From Clostridia bacterium (lineage in GTDB: Bacteria; Bacillota; Clostridia; Oscillospirales; CAG-272), in assembly GCA_017504335.1 (NCBI GenBank), contig JAFVRI010000185.1, positions 1 through 5,094 on the forward strand: a stretch of 5,094 nt of DNA, read 5' to 3'. The translations under genes were made by a program, and so were the position numbers. Below, one piece after another: positions 1-4,952 of the stretch. Under the pieces are notes generated by a model. It was not told the DNA's origin, ran no database searches, and was given only the letters and a program-made list of their open reading frames with translations. Position 1 is the first letter of the stretch; each line of letters begins with the position of its first letter.

Positions 1-20
1 AAGGAGGGTTTTGTGCGTAT

Positions 21-857
21 ATGAGCAGGATCAAAAAATTCACCGACTTCTTCGCGATTTTTGGCGCGTTTTCCGCTGCCATGTATCTGATCATGAAATT
101 CATGCCCTTCAAAACCATGGAGGAGGATGCTCCCATCCTTACAAAAATAAAGGAGTTCTTTTCTCCCGAGTTGAAGAAGGATTATATCGTTTTTCTGATT
201 TTGTTCCTGTTGTTTTTCGGCTCCTTTCTGTTCTCTCGGATCTTTCCGAAGCTCCCTTCTCTTCACTTTGGCATTTCCCTTCTTCCCCTTGCGTGGAGCT
301 TCTTTATGTTTGACTATATTCAAACGATCTTTGAAGGCAGTGAGCTGACCAATCGATTGAAGGAGCATCCTATGCTGTTTTTAATTTGCGCCCTGCTGAA
401 TACCGTGGGTGCCTTGGCAGATTGCTTCCTTTACGACCGAAAAAACGGATCCAATCATTCTGTTATTGCCTCTTGGATTCCCTCGGCATTGCTCCTTCAC
501 ATTTCACTGAATATGTTTATAAAAACCCGATTTATGCCCGAGGATTTATCGGAGATCACCTACCAAATCCACTTCGCGCATGTGGACGCCAATGCCATTC
601 CCCGTTATTTTGAAATGTATTTGTGGATTGCGATCGTTTACGGAGTAATTCTCACCATCAGCATTCTTTTGAGAAAGCTCCATTACATCTCCGCGGTGCT
701 GTCTCTTTTGGCAGCCGGCTTTGCCATCGGCTGCTGGCACGGAAACGATCTGCCCCTCTTCGGTGCGGCAATATGGATTCTTGCCGTATCGGCGTTGGTT
801 TGCCATTTGGGGCTGACCTTCATCCCTCGTCAAAGGCAGGAACAGCCCGAGCACTGA
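21..857 (+). CDS. Polytopic membrane protein of unknown function (278 aa)
   Basis: I do not recognise the family. The protein is very hydrophobic, with about eight likely membrane segments near residues 9-29, 54-76, 80-100, 117-137, 146-167, 198-217, 221-239 and 245-268. Charged loops lie between them, notably 30-53 and 168-197, and the C-terminal tail is short and polar. No signal-peptide cleavage site, catalytic motif or transporter signature is visible, so no function is proposed. The chosen ATG has AAGGAGG at bases 1-7, a strong ribosome binding site but about 13 nt away, which is long. The frame stays open to the left edge of the window, so a start further upstream cannot be excluded. 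The first frame upstream ends in a TGA that overlaps this ATG (ATGA), which would fit an upstream operon partner. A strong terminator follows 7 nt after the stop, so this is the last gene of its transcript. Confidence 0.8.
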   Translation: MSRIKKFTDFFAIFGAFSAAMYLIMKFMPFKTMEEDAPILTKIKEFFSPELKKDYIVFLILFLLFFGSFLFSRIFPKLPSLHFGISLLPLAWSFFMFDYIQTIFEGSELTNRLKEHPMLFLICALLNTVGALADCFLYDRKNGSNHSVIASWIPSALLLHISLNMFIKTRFMPEDLSEITYQIHFAHVDANAIPRYFEMYLWIAIVYGVILTISILLRKLHYISAVLSLLAAGFAIGCWHGNDLPLFGAAIWILAVSALVCHLGLTFIPRQRQEQPEH

Positions 858-864
858 TCCCTTC

Positions 865-896
865 GCCTCGCTTGCGCACGCAAGCGAGGCTTTTTT
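865..896 (+). terminator. Intrinsic terminator of the membrane protein gene
   Basis: A perfect 12-bp GC-rich stem pairs 865-876 with 879-890. It probably forms in practice as 11 bp with a GCAC tetraloop. Six T residues follow at 891-896. It sits 7 nt after the stop codon of the membrane protein gene and separates it from the next gene. Confidence 0.93.
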
Positions 897-950
897 CGTA
901 GATACCCTGCATAAAAAGCCGAGCATTGCGCATCATAACGGTACATGAAA

Positions 951-957
951 AGGAAGG
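951..957 (+). promoter_or_regulatory. Shine-Dalgarno site that decides the start of the next gene
   Basis: AGGAAGG lies 8 nt before a GTG codon at 966 and 14 nt before an ATG at 972. It lies inside the longest open frame, downstream of that frame's first ATG (945), which has no purine-rich site before it. This favours GTG 966 over ATG 945 as the start. Confidence 0.6.
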
Positions 958-965
958 ATGGAACC

Positions 966-1664
966 GTGCAAATGAGAAAAAACAAGGACAGGCGATACCT
1001 CTTCCATTCTTCGCTTCGGCGATTGTCCTCCATACAGATCGGCACTCCCGATGCAAATGGGGTACTTTGGGATATGGATCGGATTGATCTTTCCGAGAAG
1101 GATCCTTCGCTTCTCCCTCTGCTGGAGCAAGCCTGCCCCCGCTCTGTCACCTTTGCGGTGCGATTCGGCACCTCCCTCTATCCCCTTGTGTATCGGATTT
1201 ATTCTGACTCCGCATTCGGTCAACCCTCGCTTCTGATTCGGGGGATCCGAAATCCCCGAGAATTTCGGGAAGCTCTTGCCGTCTGCCACCAATGCTATTG
1301 CGAGCTTTCGGAGGCAAAAAAAGAATTCAACGGCTACCTTCCGAGAGGAATGATGATCGATACCCCTTTGGCATTGAGCGCCTCCGAGCCGTATCGGGGA
1401 TGCGATTTTTTCTGCTTGGATTATGACCGCCTCTGCTGCCTCTGCGAAGGAAACCAAGGAGTACCCTCTCCCGAAACACGACAAGCGATCGAAGAGCAGC
1501 TGAGCTTTTTTTTGGGAGCCAATCCCTTTGCGGAACGACGGATCCTTTTATCGCACCTCCCAGATCGGAAGCTGATCACCTTTTGTCAGTCCCATCATAT
1601 CAAGGAAATCTATCTTCCGAGCGATCTGATCTCCCGATGCCGTGAGCGTTTGATTCAATTCTAA
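966..1664 (+). CDS. Putative degenerate PEP-utilising enzyme C-terminal barrel domain (PtsI-like), possible pseudoenzyme
   Basis: I chose GTG 966 (232 aa) because of AGGAAGG 8 nt upstream; ATG 972 and ATG 945 (239 aa) are alternatives. Residue numbers below count from ATG 945. By eye the protein follows the C-terminal half of PTS enzyme I in order. GVLWDMDRIDLS (39-50) sits where enzyme I has its GLYRTEFLFMDR stretch. PSLLIRGIRNPREFREAL (94-111) resembles the PFLGYRAIR...PEIFRTQL segment. RGMMIDTPLAL (134-144) resembles GIMIEIPAAAL, CDFFCLDYDRL (153-163) resembles VDFFSIGTNDL, and EIYLPSDLISRCRERL (221-236) resembles EFSMSPSSILRVRELI. Expected PEP-binding or catalytic residues look changed: the Arg of RTEFL, Glu to Asp in the MIE motif, Asn of TND to Tyr, and loss of the GMCGE cysteine. 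It also lacks the N-terminal His domain and is much shorter than enzyme I (about 570 aa). It has 11 cysteines. A regulatory or structural role is inference; the alignment is from memory and needs a profile search. No terminator is visible directly after the stop. Confidence 0.5.
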   Translation: MQMRKNKDRRYLFHSSLRRLSSIQIGTPDANGVLWDMDRIDLSEKDPSLLPLLEQACPRSVTFAVRFGTSLYPLVYRIYSDSAFGQPSLLIRGIRNPREFREALAVCHQCYCELSEAKKEFNGYLPRGMMIDTPLALSASEPYRGCDFFCLDYDRLCCLCEGNQGVPSPETRQAIEEQLSFFLGANPFAERRILLSHLPDRKLITFCQSHHIKEIYLPSDLISRCRERLIQF

Positions 1665-1702
1665 AAAAAGAAAAAATAAATCGCAAAAAAAAATCAAAAA
1701 AA
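1663..1702 (+). promoter_or_regulatory. A-tract run, UP-element-like, upstream of the tRNA promoter
   Basis: Four A-tracts (1663-1669, 1671-1676, 1685-1693, 1696-1702) immediately precede the -35 box of the tRNA promoter; the first begins within the TAA stop of the gene before it. The last two are about one helical turn apart. Such A-rich DNA is known to bend and to contact the RNA polymerase alpha subunits in stable-RNA promoters. The role here is inferred from position and composition. Confidence 0.45.
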
Positions 1703-1705
1703 GTA

Positions 1706-1734
1706 TTGACAAAACCAATTATTTGTGGTAGAAT
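1706..1734 (+). promoter_or_regulatory. Sigma-A promoter of tRNA-Arg
   Basis: A perfect -35 box TTGACA (1706-1711) is followed, after a 17-bp spacer, by a -10 box TAGAAT (1729-1734), five of six matches to consensus. A TG dinucleotide at 1726-1727 gives an extended -10. The transcript should start near 1741, about 35 nt before the mature tRNA 5' end. Confidence 0.9.
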
Positions 1735-1775
1735 ATGCAAGTACGCGAGAAACGGAGTACCGCTTCCCGATGTAT

Positions 1776-1852
1776 GCGGCGTTAGCTCAGCTGGATAGAG
1801 TGTTTGGCTACGAACCAAAAGGTCGGGGGTTCGAATCCCTTACGCCGTGCCA
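1776..1852 (+). tRNA. tRNA-Arg (anticodon ACG)
   Basis: A complete 77-nt cloverleaf can be folded by hand. The acceptor pairs 1776-1782 with 1842-1848, with one G-U at the first pair. The D stem pairs 1785-1788 with 1798-1801. The anticodon stem TTTGG/CCAAA (1803-1807/1815-1819) encloses the loop CTACGAA. The T arm is 1825-1841 with loop TTCGAAT, and its two outer pairs are G-U. Loop positions 3-5 read ACG; the first A is normally deaminated to inosine, so the tRNA reads CGU, CGC and CGA arginine codons. The D loop carries A20, an arginine identity base. The discriminator is G1849 and CCA is encoded at 1850-1852. A consensus promoter precedes it and a terminator follows at once, so it is a single-gene unit. 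Confidence 0.96.
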
Positions 1853-1889
1853 AAAATCGACAAGTTTCGAAAGAAGCTTGTCGATTTTT
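1852..1889 (+). terminator. Terminator of tRNA-Arg with GAAA tetraloop
   Basis: A 17-bp stem pairs 1852-1868 with 1873-1889, including a single G-U pair (1865/1876), and is capped by a GAAA tetraloop (1869-1872). The last five bases of the right arm are TTTTT, which pair with AAAAA next to the CCA end and serve as the U-tract. The stem begins at the final base of the tRNA, leaving almost no trailer for 3' processing. Confidence 0.88.
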
Positions 1890-1896
1890 ACTTTTT

Positions 1897-1921
1897 CACT
1901 TTTCACTCTTCACTTTCCACT
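1897..1921. repeat. Heptamer tandem array, left (CACTYTT-type)
   Basis: CACTTTT, CACTCTT and CACTTTC followed by CACT form about 3.5 head-to-tail units of 7 bp. It faces a related array at 1946-1973 in the opposite orientation. I remember repeats of this style from intergenic regions of gut Clostridia; that link is recollection, not something shown here. No coding potential. Confidence 0.6.
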
Positions 1922-1945
1922 AAAATTCCCTTGTCGATTTTTGGC

Positions 1946-1973
1946 AAGTAATAAGTAATAGTGAATAGTGAAA
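1946..1973. repeat. Heptamer tandem array, right (AGTGAAT-type)
   Basis: AAGTAAT, AAGTAAT, AGTGAAT and AGTGAAA are four consecutive 7-bp units. Their reverse complement (TTTCACT, ATTCACT, ATTACTT) resembles the left array, so the two form an imperfect inverted pair around 1922-1945. Confidence 0.6.
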
Positions 1974-1986
1974 AGGTGTTTCGGTA

Positions 1987-2018
1987 GAGTTTCGCTGTGC
2001 GAAACTCATTTTTATTTT
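1987..2018 (+). terminator. Hairpin with T-rich tail upstream of the four-helix gene
   Basis: GAGTTTCGC (1987-1995) and GCGAAACTC (1999-2007) form a perfect 9-bp stem with a TGT loop, followed by ATTTTTATTTT. It resembles an intrinsic terminator on the plus strand. Its place between the heptamer repeats and the shortened gene also fits the end structure of a small repeat element. If it terminates, the downstream genes need their own promoter, which I cannot see clearly. Confidence 0.55.
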
Positions 2019-2022
2019 AAGG

Positions 2023-2316
2023 TTGAAAAGTATTAGGTTTTATGATATACTTAAAAGTGCATTGATCAATCAGTTCTTGCGTTCGGGAACGAGTATCGGT
2101 GCGAATATCCGCGAAGCATTTTATGCTCATGGCAAAGCTGACTTTATTGCCAAACTACAAATTGCTTTGAAAGAGTGTTCCGAAACCGAATATTGGATTG
2201 AATTGATTTTAGAGAGCGGGTATTATCACGATAAATCCTTGCTTGATAGATGTACGGAAATTAAAAGAATTTTAATCGCTTCTCTCAACACCGCCAAGGA
2301 GAAAAATAATGGGTAA
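2023..2316 (+). CDS. Four-helix-bundle protein (S23/IVP family), N-terminally shortened
   Basis: The family hallmarks are clear: LRSGTSIGANIREA at residues 19-32, then KADFIAKLQIALKE (38-51) and SETEYWIELI (53-62), which are helices two and three. A C-terminal helix ending in LIASLNTAKE follows (84-93). Relatives are small four-helix bundles encoded inside 23S rRNA intervening sequences and in scattered chromosomal loci; the fold is shared with the accessory protein Avd of diversity-generating retroelements. Members are usually about 115-125 aa. Here the first helix and its lead-in are short by roughly 25 residues, and no missing N-terminus is visible in the other frames. The only plausible start is TTG 2023, with AAGG directly against it, too close for a good ribosome site. 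It may therefore be a 5'-truncated remnant, or be translated weakly. Its 3' end overlaps the next gene by 8 nt and carries that gene's ribosome site. Biochemical role unknown. Confidence 0.7.
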   Translation: MKSIRFYDILKSALINQFLRSGTSIGANIREAFYAHGKADFIAKLQIALKECSETEYWIELILESGYYHDKSLLDRCTEIKRILIASLNTAKEKNNG

Positions 2317-2707
2317 AATTTACGCGCGTTTTAAAAAATTAAAAAAGGAATGTCCAAGCAATTGGTTTATGGATAAAATAGGGCTTGTGAATTTTGAAGA
2401 TGATAACAAAAAATACGAGATATATTTTACTCGCAAGCGCGCAAACAGATATTCTATTATTCATTGCAAAAATAATACGATTGAATGGGAACAGTTTCCC
2501 GTTTTGCCCCGTATAGTGGGCAGAATGTACGGAATACGAGAGCCGATTATAAGTTTTGCTCCAACAAAAGAATGCGTTAGAATCATCGTTATTCTTGGTA
2601 AGCCGAATAGCATCACTGGTCTTGACGAAGGCAATTTTCGTTCGATTCATAAGTATGATGAGAATTATATAAACGTAATGTCGGAAGCGCGGTTCAAAGA
2701 ACTATAA
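2309..2707 (+). CDS. Hypothetical small protein (132 aa) coupled to the four-helix gene
   Basis: I do not recognise this family. The start is well supported: AAGGAG at 2296-2301 lies 7 nt before the ATG, and the gene overlaps the four-helix gene by 8 nt, indicating joint translation. The N-terminus is basic (KIYARFKKLKK, residues 3-13). The middle alternates charged and beta-like stretches, such as YEIYFTRKR (36-44), RYSIIHCK (47-54) and VRIIVILGKP (90-99), suggesting a small soluble alpha/beta or beta-rich fold. No signal peptide, membrane segment or catalytic motif is evident. The DNA is clearly AT-richer than the flanks: bases 2401-2460 are 18/60 G+C against 31/60 for 3001-3060. That supports acquisition together with the four-helix gene. 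The protein could be a partner of the four-helix bundle, or simply cargo. Confidence 0.7.
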   Translation: MGKIYARFKKLKKECPSNWFMDKIGLVNFEDDNKKYEIYFTRKRANRYSIIHCKNNTIEWEQFPVLPRIVGRMYGIREPIISFAPTKECVRIIVILGKPNSITGLDEGNFRSIHKYDENYINVMSEARFKEL

Positions 2708-2710
2708 CGC

Positions 2711-2743
2711 ACAGGGGTTCAAGTCCATATGAAAACTCCCCCA
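2711..2743 (+). other. tRNA T-arm-like fragment, possibly a degenerate tRNA 3' end
   Basis: AGGGGTTCAAGTCC (2713-2726) has the look of a T arm with loop TTCAAGT. CTCCCCCA (2736-2743) lies where an acceptor 3' strand and terminal CCA might be. The T stem does not close properly, with only two good pairs next to the loop, and no matching 5' half is present. It is at best a decayed remnant, and could be chance. Confidence 0.25.
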
Positions 2744-2764
2744 AATATCTTTTTATCGCCCTTA

Positions 2765-2805
2765 CACAAAAGAAGGATCATGCAAAGCATGGTCCTTTTT
2801 TTGTG
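2765..2805. terminator. Strong hairpin, likely bidirectional terminator between convergent units
   Basis: A 19-bp stem pairs 2765-2783 with 2787-2805, with two G-U pairs and an AAA loop. On the plus strand the right arm contains seven T residues (2796-2802) after the GC-containing core. On the minus strand the core is followed by TTCTTTTGTG. It lies between the plus-strand island genes and the 3' end of the minus-strand glycyl radical enzyme gene, so it probably stops both. Confidence 0.85.
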
Positions 2806-2915
2806 CCAAGGAAGGGATTCGAAGGCGAAGCGTAGTTTGTTTTTATCGAAAGTCAACAAAAATTTGTCGCAAGAAATTTTTCAAAAGCGATTCCCATTTC
2901 TCGCATCCTTCCCCC

Positions 2916-4952
2916 TTACACGGAAAATTCGGTGCGGGCAATGATGTGGTTTTGGTATTCGGGATCCAGCTCACAGAAATAACCGCTCCAGCCCCAAACG
3001 CGAACAATGAGATTTTTGTGATTCTCGGGATGCGCCTGTGCATCCAGTAGCCGATCCCGATTGATGGAATTGAGTTGAAGCTGATGTCCTCCCAAATGAA
3101 TGAACGCCTTGACCAGCTGCGCTACCTTTTTTTCTCCTTCCTCGTTGCGGAACACGGTATCGTGAAGCTCTATGGTCAGAGGTCCACCGTTGGAGATCCG
3201 ATCCATTTTGTGCTTGGTAAAGGATTGGATGACCGAGAGCGGTCCGTTCAGCTTGACGCTGATGGAGGGAGAAAAGCTGCAACCGTAGGGTTCTCCGTCT
3301 CCCCGTCCGTCTGCCGTAGCGGGACACATCTTAGCGGAAAGCACGTATTCCATGGCACTTCCCGTACCCATGCGCCAAACACCGCCAAACCATCCATTGG
3401 GCTTTCCGTGCATGGCATCCTCTGCCGCGGTCATCAAACGGTCTGCGATCGCATCGACCCGATCGTCATTGTTGCCCATTTTCGGGCAGGAAAGCAGGCG
3501 ATTGCGAAGAGACTCATATCCTTCAAAATTTGCATTCAGCGCGGAGAGAAGCTCCTTGGCGGAAAGAGACGTTTCTTCATAGATCAAGGTGCGGATCGCA
3601 GCCAGCGCATCGGCAGCATTGGCAATTCCCGCGCCATGGCAGCCGTAATTGTAATATTTTGCACCACCGCTGTATACGCTTCTGCCCTTTTCCAAGCACC
3701 CGTCCACCGCAATGGAAACAGGATAGTTCATCCACTCGCGATAATCGGATATTTTTTGCCCATTCTGAATGGCTTTGCACTCCGCTGCGATCTCTTTGCA
3801 CACGAAAGAAAGAAGCTCGTCAAAGGTAGATGCCTTTTCCAAATATGCATGGATTGCTCGATTCACCACAAGCGGAAAATTCAGCGTTCCTCGATTGTCC
3901 TCATCCGCGCCGTTGTTCGGTGAGATCACCTCCCAGCAAGCGGCAACCGTGTAATTGTACGCATCCTCCTTTTCGTAGCCAAGCGACATCATATAGGGAA
4001 CGATTACGTCATCGTTGCAATACTGAGGGAAGCCAAGCCCCTGCTTGGTCATCTTCGTTCCGTACTCATAAAGCCAATCGGGGGTATTTTTTCCTACACG
4101 AAGGTTGATCTTGGGATCAATCAGAGAAAGCTCCATGGATGCCTCCATGCAAAGAGCGGAGAGATCGTTATAGAGTGAATTTTCATCTGCGTCAAATCCG
4201 CCAAGAACCATGCTCTGTCCGTTGTCTCCCGTTTGAATTCCTTCGTAAATGTCACCGTCCACGTTCAGCGAGATGAAGAGTAGCTCCAACGTCTCCAGCA
4301 GCTCCTCCCGAGAGATTCCCCTTTCCCGATCTGCCAGATAATAAGAAAGCATATACTGATCGAACCGTCCCAGCGTAATGTGATTCACGCCCGAACAACG
4401 GAACGAATAGATCAAAAGTTTGAAAAATACGCACGCCTCGTAAAAGCTACGGGCAGGCTGAGCGGGAACGTGGGAAAGCGCGTCTGCAAGCATACGGTTT
4501 CCCTCTTGCTCTGCCACACGGCAATAGCGGTCTGCCATTGATTGCATGGCAAGCACGCTTCGCTCCATTGCCTCGTAGAATTCTTTTCCTTTTTCATCCG
4601 CATCGGTTGCGTTGTTACAAATTTGCGTAAGAATCCCATCAAAGCCCGTTTCCATCACACGCTTGTAGTTGGGTGTAAAATTGCCCCCGAAGATCTTTCT
4701 TCGCTTCACTTCACCCTTCCATTCGATCACACAGGACGGAAGGTCTTTGAGCGTTCGGTTAAAACCGAAGCGATCCCCCTCCAAAAGATAGGGCGTTTCC
4801 CGCTCAAGCATCCGCTCAAGCATCACCGAGTTCCAAAGCCCCATGGGGATCTCCCTCAGTTCCTCTCCCATATCAAACGTATTATCAATCCGTCTGGTTT
4901 TATATTCTCCCTTTTTCAATACGCCAAGAGAGCGCTTTACTGCTTCTGTCAT
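2916..4952 (-). CDS. Glycyl radical enzyme (pyruvate formate-lyase-like family), substrate unknown
   Basis: This 678-residue protein has the hallmarks of the glycyl radical enzyme family, cytoplasmic and oxygen-sensitive catalysts. The GRFDQYMLSYY motif (195-205) is typical. The active-site loop reads AACWEV (337-342), giving the catalytic Cys339 and the Glu341 of the C-x-E pattern seen in dehydratase- and decarboxylase-type members. True formate-lyases have adjacent Cys-Cys instead. The C-terminal radical domain includes GGHQLQLNSI (621-630) and RVWGWSGYF (651-659), with Gly654 as the predicted radical site. Characterised diol dehydratases and choline lyase usually have GCVE; the Trp after Cys and the missing Pro after Glu set this one apart. 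It is also shorter than the usual 780-850 residues, mainly at the N-terminus. The start ATG has GAGGTG 8 nt upstream and overlaps the activase stop by 4 nt (ATGA), so the pair is one operon with translational coupling. Membership in the family is confident; the reaction is not determined. Confidence 0.93.
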   Translation of the reverse strand: MTEAVKRSLGVLKKGEYKTRRIDNTFDMGEELREIPMGLWNSVMLERMLERETPYLLEGDRFGFNRTLKDLPSCVIEWKGEVKRRKIFGGNFTPNYKRVMETGFDGILTQICNNATDADEKGKEFYEAMERSVLAMQSMADRYCRVAEQEGNRMLADALSHVPAQPARSFYEACVFFKLLIYSFRCSGVNHITLGRFDQYMLSYYLADRERGISREELLETLELLFISLNVDGDIYEGIQTGDNGQSMVLGGFDADENSLYNDLSALCMEASMELSLIDPKINLRVGKNTPDWLYEYGTKMTKQGLGFPQYCNDDVIVPYMMSLGYEKEDAYNYTVAACWEVISPNNGADEDNRGTLNFPLVVNRAIHAYLEKASTFDELLSFVCKEIAAECKAIQNGQKISDYREWMNYPVSIAVDGCLEKGRSVYSGGAKYYNYGCHGAGIANAADALAAIRTLIYEETSLSAKELLSALNANFEGYESLRNRLLSCPKMGNNDDRVDAIADRLMTAAEDAMHGKPNGWFGGVWRMGTGSAMEYVLSAKMCPATADGRGDGEPYGCSFSPSISVKLNGPLSVIQSFTKHKMDRISNGGPLTIELHDTVFRNEEGEKKVAQLVKAFIHLGGHQLQLNSINRDRLLDAQAHPENHKNLIVRVWGWSGYFCELDPEYQNHIIARTEFSV

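Larger units (their letters stand above)
1848..1946. repeat. 17-bp perfect inverted repeat copying the tRNA-Arg 3' end
   Basis: TGCCAAAAATCGACAAG at 1848-1864 covers the last acceptor base, discriminator, CCA and left terminator arm. It recurs as an exact reverse complement at 1930-1946. The inner part, CTTGTCGATTTTT, also occurs at 1877-1889 as the right terminator arm, so there are three related copies within 100 bp. This could be an end of a small mobile or integrated element, or a duplication of the terminator. It marks the left edge of the AT-rich island. Confidence 0.75.

Noticed and set aside
1305..1445. Cysteine clusters (C114, C117, C119 and C153, C157, C164, C165, C167) as a metal site
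   Set aside because: Spacing does not match a known zinc or iron-sulfur motif, and the clusters fall within segments better explained by the enzyme I-like barrel alignment.
933..1484. Minus-strand open frame (183 codons) across the PtsI-like gene
   Set aside because: No ribosome site, low-complexity-like composition, and opposite a better-supported plus-strand gene.
1725..1958. Plus-strand open frame across the tRNA
   Set aside because: It lies over the promoter, tRNA-Arg and terminator, which fully explain the sequence.
1890..1980. CRISPR array
   Set aside because: The units are 7 bp, contiguous and without spacers, so they are simple tandem repeats.
2858..2881. AT-only 8-bp inverted repeat (AAAAATTT / AAATTTTT) in the 2806-2915 spacer
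   Set aside because: No G-C pairs and no following T-run beyond the stem; too weak to call a terminator. I see no gene or other feature in this spacer.
2729..2944. Plus-strand open frame (71 codons) starting in the T-arm-like region
   Set aside because: It runs through the strong terminator hairpin into the 3' end of the minus-strand enzyme gene and has no ribosome site.
3075..3923. Long plus-strand open frame (282 codons) opposite the glycyl radical enzyme
   Set aside because: It is antisense to a gene with clear catalytic motifs, has no family features or ribosome site, and is a by-product of the codon use of the real gene.
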